Shown piece by piece: positions 1 to 6,417 of a DNA stretch of 8,780 nt (positions are counted from its first letter, which is position 1; each line of letters opens with the position of its first letter). Made by a program: the position numbers and the translations under genes. Below the pieces are notes generated by a model. It was given only the letters and a program-made list of their open reading frames with translations, was not told the origin of the DNA and did no database searches. This DNA is from Planctomycetota bacterium (GTDB taxonomy: Bacteria; Planctomycetota; PUPC01), in assembly GCA_003559755.1 (NCBI GenBank), contig PWKM01000344.1, positions 1-8,780 on the forward strand, written 5' to 3'.

Positions 1-7
1 GGAGAAC

Positions 8-38
8 GAGCCGTCGGTGCGGGTGGCACCTTTGGCTC
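8..38 (-). terminator. Two-part hairpin just after hydF, possible operon terminator
   Basis: Three bases after the hydF stop the minus strand can fold as an outer stem GAGCC/GGCTC (38-34 with 12-8) and an inner stem GGTGC/GCACC (30-26 with 20-16). A symmetric 3x3 internal loop separates them, and the apical loop is CACCC. Ten G-C-rich pairs directly after the last gene suggest a terminator or 3' end-stabilising hairpin. The following bases (GTTCTCC) are only mildly T-rich, and the window ends there, so a strong U-tract is not shown. Confidence 0.42.
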
Positions 39-40
39 TA

Positions 41-1261
41 TCAGTGGATTCCGATGCTGTCGCGAATCTCGGGGAACGGCGAGAGAGCGCGGGCGAAGAT
101 GCCGAGCGACCGGGCGATGACCAGGCCGTAGTTGGCCACCGGGAGGTTCGCCCGTCGGCATCGATCGAGACGGGTGAGCACCTCGCGTCTGTTCTGCATG
201 CACGAGCCGCAGAGGATGGCGAGCTGATAGTCGCTTAGGTCGCCGGGGAAATCGTGCCCCTGGACGTGGGTGAACTCGATGTCGCCGCCGACATACTGGC
301 GCAGCCAGCGTGGGATTTTCACCCGCCCGATGTCGTCGCCGATGGGATGGTGGGTACAGGCCTCCGCCACCAGCACTCGGCTGCCCGGCGCCAGGTCGTC
401 GATGGCCATGGTCCCTTTCGCCAGCGTCTCCAGGTCGCCTTTCCACCGGGCGTACAGGACCGAGAATCCGGTGAGCGGGATGTCGGGCGGGACATCGGCG
501 GCGACCTTCTGGAGCACCTGCGAATCGGTCACGACGAGTTGGGGCGGTGCTTTCAGCATATTGAGCGTGTCGGCGAGCTCGCGCTCCTTGACCACGATCG
601 CCCGGGCATCGTTGTCGAGCACCTCGCGGAGGGTCTGCACCTGGGGGAGAATGAGCCGGCCGGTCGGCGCCTCGAGGTCGATGGGGACGACGAGGAAGAC
701 CGTGTCGCCCGGTCCGATGAAGTCGGGCAGGATACCGGCCCGGTTGATGAAATCGGCCGGGGCATGCTTGATGAGGGCTTCTCGGGCGTCGGCCACGCCG
801 GCCCCGGTCACCGTCGAGGTGACCACGACCTCGTCCGCCAGTTGCGATGCCCGCTCTATCTCCCGTTCGTCCGGCTCGTGGAGGTCCGACTTGCTGAACA
901 CTGCGATGCGCGGCACCCCGCGCTCAGCGAGTTCGGCGAGCAGCCGGTCTTCGAATTCTCCGATGCCGTTCTCGGTGAGGAGCAGGGCGATGTCGGTCCG
1001 GTCCATCGCTCGCAAGCTCTTCTCGATGCGCTTCCCGCCGAGGTCGCCGACGTCATCGAGCCCGGCGGTATCGAGGAACAGGACCGGGCCGAGCGGCTTC
1101 AGTTCCATCGCCTTGGTGACCACGTCGGTGGTGGTGCCGGGCACTTCCGAGACGATGGACACGTCCTGGCCGGTGAGCGCGTTGAGCAGCGATGACTTGC
1201 CCACGTTGCGGCGTCCGAACAGGCCGATATGCAGCCGAACGCCCGACGGTGCTTTCCTCAT
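41..1261 (-). CDS. hydF: [FeFe]-hydrogenase maturase HydF (GTPase scaffold)
   Basis: A 406-residue GTPase and iron-sulfur scaffold that holds the diiron precursor and transfers it to apo-hydrogenase. The N-terminal GTPase domain has the P-loop GRRNVGKS (16-23), switch region PGTTTD (41-46), DTAGLDD (64-70) and a G4 motif read as SKSD (123-126) instead of the usual NKxD. A dimerisation domain follows, then the cluster domain with C302 and H304 (ACTHHP) and C351/C354 (LCGSCMQNRRE). The usual family pattern is CxHx(46-53)HCxxC. Here the residue before C351 is Leu350, so one His is absent. NYGLVIA near 377 is also typical of HydF. ATG 1261 is set by the GGGAGGG site 6 bases upstream, by family length (about 400) and by the ATGA overlap with the aspartase. 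The frame stays open 89 codons further upstream but only as aspartase out-of-frame sequence. Confidence 0.96.
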   Translation of the reverse strand: MRKAPSGVRLHIGLFGRRNVGKSSLLNALTGQDVSIVSEVPGTTTDVVTKAMELKPLGPVLFLDTAGLDDVGDLGGKRIEKSLRAMDRTDIALLLTENGIGEFEDRLLAELAERGVPRIAVFSKSDLHEPDEREIERASQLADEVVVTSTVTGAGVADAREALIKHAPADFINRAGILPDFIGPGDTVFLVVPIDLEAPTGRLILPQVQTLREVLDNDARAIVVKERELADTLNMLKAPPQLVVTDSQVLQKVAADVPPDIPLTGFSVLYARWKGDLETLAKGTMAIDDLAPGSRVLVAEACTHHPIGDDIGRVKIPRWLRQYVGGDIEFTHVQGHDFPGDLSDYQLAILCGSCMQNRREVLTRLDRCRRANLPVANYGLVIARSLGIFARALSPFPEIRDSIGIH

Positions 1262-2682
1262 TGAGTTCCCTCCCGGCCGCGTGGCCGATCGACAAAGCCG
1301 AGTGCATTGACCGCAGCGGGCGTGACCAGGGGCTCGATGTCTGCCCGTGGCAGGCCGGCAACCTGTTCCGCTGCGACGAACAGGTCGAGGTGTTCCTTCT
1401 GCATCACCTCGGCAATCTCGGTCGCGGTGTGATATCCAACGACGGGCACAAGCACGGTCACCAGTGCCGGGCTGCGCAGGGCCATATCGCGGCAATGGCC
1501 GGCATCGGCCGTTATCTCGCCAATGCACTTTTCGGCGGCGGCCCGGCTCGCTCCGATGAGCAGGTCGAGCATCTCGAGCAGGTTCGCGGAGATCAGGGGC
1601 AGGAACGCATTCAATTCGAGCTGGCCGGAGCCGGCAGCGAATGCGATGGCCTGGTCCTGGGCTGCGGCCTGGATCGCCACCTGGGCCATCATCTCGGGGA
1701 TCACCGGGTTGACCTTGCCGGGCATAATCGAGCTGCCGGCCTGCCGCTGCGGCAGGGCGATCTCGCCCAGGCCGGTGGCCGGTCCCGACGCCAGCAATCG
1801 CAGGTCGCCCGACACCTTGAGCAGGTTCATCGCCACCGCTTTCAGGATGCCGGAGACTTCAACGTAAACGTCGCAGTTCTGCGTCGCCTCGAACAGGTTC
1901 TCGGCACGGGCAAGGGGCAGGCGGACAATGGTCCTCAGTTCTTCGACCACGCGGAAGATGTATGATCGGGGGGCGCCGAGCCCGGTCCCCACGGCGGTGC
2001 CGCCCAGGTTCACGACGCGAATGCGCTCGGTGCATTTATAGACGCGCCACCGGTCACGGGCGAACGCCTCGGCCCAGGCGCCGAACGTGCGGCCCAGGGT
2101 GACGGGCACGGCGTCCATCATCTCGGTCCGCCCCGGCCGCAGGGTGTCGGCGTGTTCGCGCTCCCCGGCCTGACACGTCTCGAGGAGCGCAGTCAGACAT
2201 TGTTCGAGCCGTTTCAGCCCCCGATAAACCGCCACCCGCAGAGCGGTCGGGTAGGTGTCGTTCGTTGACTGATGCAGGTTAACGTGCTCCAGCGGATCGA
2301 TGAATGTATGGTCGCCCGGGGTTCGTCCCGCGAGGACCAGGGCGCGGTTGGCGATGACTTCGCAGACGTTGAGATTGGTCGAGGTGCCGGCGCCGCCCTG
2401 GAATGCGTCCACGACGATGTGTTCGTCGAGTTCGCCGTCGGCCATCTCGCGGCAGGCCCTCGCGATGGGTTCGAATCGCGAGTCGTCAAGATAGCCCAGA
2501 GCGTGGTTTGCGGTTGCCGCAGCCAGTTTGACCTCGCCGAAGGCGTGTATCAGCTCTGGATGGACGGGACGCCGGGAGATGTCGAAATTGCCGACAGCCC
2601 GGGCGCTATGGATGCCCCACAAGGCGTCGGCCGGGACCTCGAGCGTGCCCAGCAAGTCCTGTTCCGTTCGCTTCTCTGCCAT
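1258..2682 (-). CDS. aspA: Aspartate ammonia-lyase family protein
   Basis: A 474-residue member of the fumarase/aspartase superfamily. Aspartase converts L-aspartate to fumarate plus ammonium and is a homotetramer with composite active sites. Landmarks in order: GAGTSTN at 98-103, HQSTND at 137-142, the GRTEMMDAVP loop at 184-193, NLFEATQN, and the superfamily signature GSSIMPGKVN at 316-325, whose S318 matches the catalytic-base position. PVIPEM after the signature is aspartase-like rather than fumarase-like. Residue 187 is Glu, where as I recall characterised aspartases have Gln or His, so the substrate is not fully certain. I chose ATG 2682 because GAGGG lies just upstream and the family N-terminus (EQDLLGTLEVP) begins there. 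The frame continues to 2778 but would overlap hydG. Its TGA overlaps the hydF ATG. Lying between hydG and hydF suggests ammonium supply for azadithiolate synthesis (inference). Confidence 0.9.
   Translation of the reverse strand: MAEKRTEQDLLGTLEVPADALWGIHSARAVGNFDISRRPVHPELIHAFGEVKLAAATANHALGYLDDSRFEPIARACREMADGELDEHIVVDAFQGGAGTSTNLNVCEVIANRALVLAGRTPGDHTFIDPLEHVNLHQSTNDTYPTALRVAVYRGLKRLEQCLTALLETCQAGEREHADTLRPGRTEMMDAVPVTLGRTFGAWAEAFARDRWRVYKCTERIRVVNLGGTAVGTGLGAPRSYIFRVVEELRTIVRLPLARAENLFEATQNCDVYVEVSGILKAVAMNLLKVSGDLRLLASGPATGLGEIALPQRQAGSSIMPGKVNPVIPEMMAQVAIQAAAQDQAIAFAAGSGQLELNAFLPLISANLLEMLDLLIGASRAAAEKCIGEITADAGHCRDMALRSPALVTVLVPVVGYHTATEIAEVMQKEHLDLFVAAEQVAGLPRADIEPLVTPAAVNALGFVDRPRGREGTQ
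1268..1274 (-). promoter_or_regulatory. Ribosome binding site of hydF, inside the aspartase 3' end
   Basis: GGGAGGG lies 6 bases before ATG 1261 and within the last codons of the aspartase gene. It decides the hydF start against the longer open frame and fits translational coupling through the ATGA overlap. Confidence 0.75.
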
Positions 2683-2703
2683 TTTCACCCTCAGTCCGAC
2701 ACC

Positions 2704-2723
2704 GCCCGGCCGGTTCGCCGGGC
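2704..2723 (-). repeat. Hairpin in the hydG-aspartase gap
   Basis: A perfect 7-base inverted repeat, gcccggc (2704-2710) and gccgggc (2717-2723), has a 6-base loop and begins 2 bases after the hydG stop. No T-run follows on the minus strand, so it does not look like an intrinsic terminator. It could stabilise or process the mRNA between the radical-SAM genes and the aspartase gene (inference), or be chance in GC-rich DNA. Confidence 0.4.
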
Positions 2724-2725
2724 CG

Positions 2726-4147
2726 CTAGAAATAGAGGTCGCGTTCGTCCGTCTCGCGGACCCGTCGCAGACGGTCAATCAGAGCCGCCTTCATCTCTCC
2801 GTCCGGCAGGTTCTCCAACTCGTCATTCAGCCGGCGCAGCCCTGCGGCACGGGTGTGCGGGGAGGCATAGTCTTCCAGATATTCCAGAAAGGTGAGCAGT
2901 GCGTTGGGCGTACAGAACTTCTGGATGAAGCCGGGGACGGCGAACTCCATGAACTGCTCGCCGGTCCTGCCCAGCCGGTAGCAGGCGGTGCAGAAGCTGG
3001 GCACGTAGCCGTCTTCCACCAGCTCGTGTATCACCTCGTCGAGCGGGCGGATGTCGCCGAGCTGGAACTGCTGGCGCCGGGCGGCGGCGGCGCTGTCGGA
3101 GTCGGTGTATTCGCCGAGCCCGATGCGGCTGCCGGCGTCGATCTGTGAGACGCCGAAGCCCATCACCGCGCGGCGGACTTCGGGCTTCTCCCGGGCGGTC
3201 AGGATCAGGCCGGTGTAGGGGACAGCGAGCCGCAGTATGGCGACCAGGCGCTTGAAGTCGTGATCGCTGACCAGGTGGGTCTCGTCCAGCCGAATGCCCA
3301 TCGCGGGGCGGAGGCGGGGGAAGCTGATCGTGTGCGGGCCGACGCCGAACCGCTCGGCCAGGAACCGGGCGTGGCTGACCAGCCCGAGCACGTCGAACCG
3401 CCAATCGTAGAGGCCGAACAGAGCGCCGATCCCCACGTCGTCGCACCCCGCCTCGTAGGCCCGGGTCAGGCCGTCGAGCCGCCACAGGTAATCGCCCTTC
3501 AGCGTATTCGGCGGGTGCATTCGCTCGTAGGTCGGGTGGTGATACGTCTCCATGAATATCTGGTAGGTGCCGATGCCGGCGGCTTTGACCGTCCGATAGC
3601 CCTCATCGTCCAGCGGGGCCGCGTTGATGTTGATGCGCCGGATCTCGCCGTGCCCGACCCGCGTCTCGTAGGCCGTCCGCACACTGCGGGCGATGAACTC
3701 GGCGTCGTATTCGGGGTGCTCGCCGAAGACCATGATGAGCCGTTTGTGGCCGACCTGCTCGAGGGCTTTGACCTCGGCCCTCAGTTCATTCTGGTCCAGG
3801 GTCCGGCGAACGGCCTCCTTGTTGCTGCGGCGGAAGGCGCAGTAGCGGCAGTCGTTCGTGCATTGGTTCCCGACGTACAGGGGTGCGAAGAGGACGATCC
3901 GGTTTCCGTACACGTCCCGCTTGAGTTGTCGTGCGGCGGCAAAGACGGCCTCGACCGACTCCGGGGCGTCGGCCTTCAGCAGAGCGGCCGCCTCGGCGAC
4001 GGTCAGCGGCTCCTTGCTCAAACTTTTGTCGATGATGGCGCGGACGTGGCCGGGGTCAGCGGGGCCCGTGAGCAGGCCCTGGAGTGCGTCGTCGTCGATA
4101 AAGTCCGTCGCGCCCGACGACAAACGATGTCCGGTTGGCGTTCTCAT
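2726..4147 (-). CDS. hydG: [FeFe]-hydrogenase maturase HydG (tyrosine lyase)
   Basis: A 473-residue radical-SAM tyrosine lyase. The family cleaves L-tyrosine to p-cresol and dehydroglycine, converts the latter to CO and cyanide, and releases an Fe(CO)2(CN)-cysteine synthon. The radical-SAM cluster motif is C96/C100/C103 (CTNDCRYC). The C-terminal CX2CX22C motif for the auxiliary cluster carrying the dangler iron is C386/C389/C412, which separates HydG from the related thiamine enzyme ThiH. H272 in GPHTISFPRLRPA is a candidate dangler-iron ligand by family position. The C-terminus ends in LYF. ATG 4147 gives the usual length of about 470. The frame stays open upstream to 4288, but that would overlap hydE and add non-family sequence. 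The ribosome site is weak: GGAGAG lies 14 bases upstream, and hydE stops 5 bases upstream, so translation may depend on coupling to hydE. Confidence 0.97.
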   Translation of the reverse strand: MRTPTGHRLSSGATDFIDDDALQGLLTGPADPGHVRAIIDKSLSKEPLTVAEAAALLKADAPESVEAVFAAARQLKRDVYGNRIVLFAPLYVGNQCTNDCRYCAFRRSNKEAVRRTLDQNELRAEVKALEQVGHKRLIMVFGEHPEYDAEFIARSVRTAYETRVGHGEIRRININAAPLDDEGYRTVKAAGIGTYQIFMETYHHPTYERMHPPNTLKGDYLWRLDGLTRAYEAGCDDVGIGALFGLYDWRFDVLGLVSHARFLAERFGVGPHTISFPRLRPAMGIRLDETHLVSDHDFKRLVAILRLAVPYTGLILTAREKPEVRRAVMGFGVSQIDAGSRIGLGEYTDSDSAAAARRQQFQLGDIRPLDEVIHELVEDGYVPSFCTACYRLGRTGEQFMEFAVPGFIQKFCTPNALLTFLEYLEDYASPHTRAAGLRRLNDELENLPDGEMKAALIDRLRRVRETDERDLYF

Positions 4148-4152
4148 ATCGT

Positions 4153-5208
4153 TCACACCGTCTCTCCGGCTGCGGTATGTCGGCGATAGCGGACCGAGTC
4201 GCCCCGGCCTCGGCCGGGCCGCCGTCCGATCTGGGCGATCCGTCTGAGTATGCAGGGGTGGCATTGCTCGATCCCCTCGTTCACGCACGCCTTGCCGGGA
4301 TAGATCTCGTACATCTGCCGATATGCCGTCGGGGTGAGGTTCGGCATGACCACGTTTGCCCCGCGCTGGAGGCCGAGCTCGCGGCCGGTGTCGCGGTTCA
4401 ACGTTGCCAATGCGGTGGTGGCCGGGATGTTGGCGTCGGGGCAGACGATCCGGGCCAGTGCGAGCACCTTGAACGTCATCTGCTGGTCGGCGGGGACCTG
4501 TTCGGCCCGATCGGCGTGCGTCTCGCCGAGGGGGGTTTTCGGGTGGGCGATGAACGGGCCGCAGCCGATCATGTCGAGGTCGAGTTGGGCGAACAGCTCG
4601 ATGTCGCGGGCGAGCGATTCGTAGGTCTGGCCGGGGATGCCGATCATCACCCCGCTGCCGACCTCGTAGCCCAACTCGCGGAGTCGGTGCAGGAGGTCGA
4701 TGCGGTCCTCGGGATGTCCGCCGTATGCCGGATGAATCCGTCGATACAGGGTCGGATTCGAGGTCTCAAATCGGAGCAGATAGCGGTCGGCCCCGGCCGC
4801 TCTCCACGCTTTCAGTTCGCGGTCTGTTCGCTCGCCCAAGCTGAGGGTGACGGCGAGCGGGGTCTCCGCCTTGATCTGCCGGATCAGCTCGGCCATGCCC
4901 TCCTCGGTTATCCCCGGGTCCTCGCCGGCCTGCATGACGATGGTGCCATAGCCGAGTTCCACCGCGGTCCCGGCCGCCTCGAGCACCTCGTCGCGGCTCA
5001 TGCGATAGCGTGTCAGTTCGGCGTTGTCCGCCCGCAATCCGCAATAGTGGCACGATCGCCGGCAGTGGTTCGAGAGTTCGACCAGGCCGCGCAGATGGAC
5101 CTCGTCTCCGACGTGTTCGCTGCGGACGGCATCGGCCCGTTCCCAGAGCGTCTCCAACCGGTTTTCAGCGGGCTCGCGGAGCCATTGGACGATTTCTGAT
5201 CGGTTCAT
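4153..5208 (-). CDS. hydE: [FeFe]-hydrogenase maturase HydE (radical SAM)
   Basis: A 351-residue radical-SAM enzyme of H-cluster maturation. HydE is known to act on the Fe(CO)2(CN)Cys product of HydG on the route to the diiron subcluster. The radical-SAM cluster motif CX3CX2C is C49/C53/C56, in the HydE-typical context LSNHCRRSCHYCGLR. Other family landmarks are MQAGEDPG, the ETSNPTLYRRIHP stretch, GSGVMIGIPGQT and GPFIAHPKTPL. C308/C316/C319 (CX7CX2C) match the second, accessory cluster site found in some HydE proteins. Length is normal (about 350). The last 25 or so residues form a basic Arg/Gly-rich tail. Its ATG overlaps the preceding kinase stop (ATGA), with a strong GGAGG-type site 6 bases upstream. 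hydG begins 5 bases after its stop. BioB and PylB are related, but these motifs and the neighbours make HydE clear. Confidence 0.97.
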   Translation of the reverse strand: MNRSEIVQWLREPAENRLETLWERADAVRSEHVGDEVHLRGLVELSNHCRRSCHYCGLRADNAELTRYRMSRDEVLEAAGTAVELGYGTIVMQAGEDPGITEEGMAELIRQIKAETPLAVTLSLGERTDRELKAWRAAGADRYLLRFETSNPTLYRRIHPAYGGHPEDRIDLLHRLRELGYEVGSGVMIGIPGQTYESLARDIELFAQLDLDMIGCGPFIAHPKTPLGETHADRAEQVPADQQMTFKVLALARIVCPDANIPATTALATLNRDTGRELGLQRGANVVMPNLTPTAYRQMYEIYPGKACVNEGIEQCHPCILRRIAQIGRRPGRGRGDSVRYRRHTAAGETV

Positions 5209-6347
5209 TGTTCGCCCCCCTCCGGTGCCGCCGGCAGGGTCACGGTAAACGTGCTGCCCTTGCCGGGTTCGCTGGCGACGGACACGTCCCCGTCGTAGAG
5301 GGTGGTGATCTTCTTCACCGTCGAGAGTCCGAGTCCGCTGCCCAGGATGTCCTTCGTCTTCGCGTTCCGGATTCTGACGAAATCGCCGAACAGCTTGTCG
5401 ATATCCCCGGGCTCCATCCCGATGCCCGTGTCTGCGACCTCGATCTCGATTCTGTCGTCGGGCTTGCGGAGGGCGACCTCGACCCGGCCGCCGTCGCGGT
5501 TATATTTGATCGCGTTGGAGACGAGGTTGCTGATGACCATCTTGATCTCGCCTCGGTCTGCGACGATCGGGACGGGGGCGTCGGCGTGCATCTCGATGGC
5601 GATGTCCCGGTCGGCCGCTTCCATTCGATAGGTTTCGACAATCTCCTCTGCCAGCTCGCGGACATCGAACTCTTCGAACGAGCGCGTCTTCTGGCCCGAT
5701 TCGATGCGGGTCATGTCCAGCAGGTCGAAGATGAGCTTTCGCATCCCGTCCACCCGGACCAAGCTCCGCGCGATCATTTCGCTGTAGGCGTCCAGGTCGT
5801 CTCCCAGCGAGCGGTCGTTGATCAGTCGGAGGTATCCCTCGACGGCGTTGAGCGGGGCCTTGAGCTCGTGTGCCAGGACGGAGATGAACTGGAACCGGAC
5901 CTGTCGTTTCTCCTCGGCGAGTCTTTTCGCTTCGCGCTGGACGATGAGCCGGCCCGCCGCCTTCCGCACCGCGGCGGTCAACTCGTCGGGGGTGAACGGC
6001 TTGGCGAGGAAATCGTACGCTCCCCGTTTCGCCGCCGACAGAGCCGTCTCGATGGATGCGTAGGCGGTGATCATGATGACCAGCATATCGCTGTCGTCGG
6101 CAGCCCGGACCCGGTCCAGGATATCCATCCCGGTGATGTCCGGCAGGCGATGGTCGAGCAGGAGGATGTCGGGCGGGGCATCCTCGATGCGTTCGAGGGC
6201 CGACTTGCCGTCCTCGTATTCCTCGATCTCGAACCCGACCGGCTGATCGACCTCCGGCATTCGGACGACGAGGTCGCGCAGGACGCGCTTGACGCCCAGC
6301 CGCATCCCGGGTTCATCGTCAACGACCATCACCCTCAGCTTGTCCAT
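5205..6347 (-). CDS. Receiver-histidine kinase hybrid (REC-HisKA-HATPase)
   Basis: A 380-residue soluble signalling protein. Residues 1-125 form a receiver domain with acidic pair D10/D11, phospho-acceptor D65 (LLLDHRLP), T94 and K116 (AKPF). A helical linker follows (about 126-150). Then come a HisKA domain with H160 (LAHELKAPLN) and a HATPase domain with N278 (LVSNAIKYN), D306 (ADTGIG) and GSGLGL at 336-341. Both halves look intact. There is no sensor, transmembrane or DNA-binding domain, so input probably arrives by phosphorylation of D65, plausibly from the hydrogenase-kinase encoded just upstream (inference). I chose ATG 6347 because AGGAG lies 7 bases before it and the protein then starts directly at beta-1 of the receiver. 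An in-frame ATG at 6404 would add 19 residues but has no ribosome binding site. The TGA overlaps the hydE ATG, which suggests translational coupling. Confidence 0.92.
   Translation of the reverse strand: MDKLRVMVVDDEPGMRLGVKRVLRDLVVRMPEVDQPVGFEIEEYEDGKSALERIEDAPPDILLLDHRLPDITGMDILDRVRAADDSDMLVIMITAYASIETALSAAKRGAYDFLAKPFTPDELTAAVRKAAGRLIVQREAKRLAEEKRQVRFQFISVLAHELKAPLNAVEGYLRLINDRSLGDDLDAYSEMIARSLVRVDGMRKLIFDLLDMTRIESGQKTRSFEEFDVRELAEEIVETYRMEAADRDIAIEMHADAPVPIVADRGEIKMVISNLVSNAIKYNRDGGRVEVALRKPDDRIEIEVADTGIGMEPGDIDKLFGDFVRIRNAKTKDILGSGLGLSTVKKITTLYDGDVSVASEPGKGSTFTVTLPAAPEGGEQ
5215..5223 (-). promoter_or_regulatory. Ribosome binding site of hydE, inside the kinase 3' end
   Basis: GGAGGGGGG lies 6 bases before the hydE ATG at 5208 and within the last codons of the receiver-kinase gene. 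It is the strongest purine-rich site seen in the operon. Confidence 0.7.
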
Positions 6348-6354
6348 GGGTCTG

Positions 6355-6359
6355 CTCCT
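6355..6359 (-). promoter_or_regulatory. Ribosome binding site that sets the receiver-kinase start
   Basis: AGGAG lies 7 bases before the ATG at 6347. It favours this start over the in-frame ATG at 6404, which has no purine-rich site upstream. Confidence 0.75.
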
Positions 6360-6417
6360 GAAAACTGTCGCCTGCCGGTCAATCCCAGTCGCCTCGCGGC
6401 TCATTCGCAGTGGCGGT

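Noticed and set aside
24..37. A TGGCAC then TTGGCT string resembling a sigma-54 promoter on the plus strand
   Set aside because: The spacing between the two elements is wrong for -24/-12, no gene follows on the plus strand, and the bases are explained by the hairpin after hydF.
254..1965. Overlapping long plus-strand frames opposite hydF and the aspartase gene
   Set aside because: They are antisense shadows rich in Arg, Ser, Gly and Asp without family motifs. The minus-strand proteins in the same place carry full catalytic signatures.
1258..2682. Class II fumarase instead of aspartase
   Set aside because: The sequence after the signature (PVIPEM) and the ENLFEATQN region are aspartase-like. 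Fumarase C usually has PTQCEA after the signature. Glu187 leaves some doubt on the substrate but does not favour fumarase.
2726..4147. ThiH (thiamine pathway) instead of HydG
   Set aside because: The C-terminal CX2CX22C auxiliary-cluster motif, the length of 473 and the hydE/hydF neighbours identify HydG.
6370..6385. A TTGACC -35-like word in the 70-base gap before the receiver-kinase gene
   Set aside because: No AT-rich -10 hexamer follows at 16-18 bases, so an internal promoter is not supported.
6348..6404. Longer receiver-kinase protein starting at ATG 6404
   Set aside because: There is no Shine-Dalgarno sequence before it and the extra 19 residues precede beta-1 of the receiver. ATG 6347 has AGGAG at ideal spacing.
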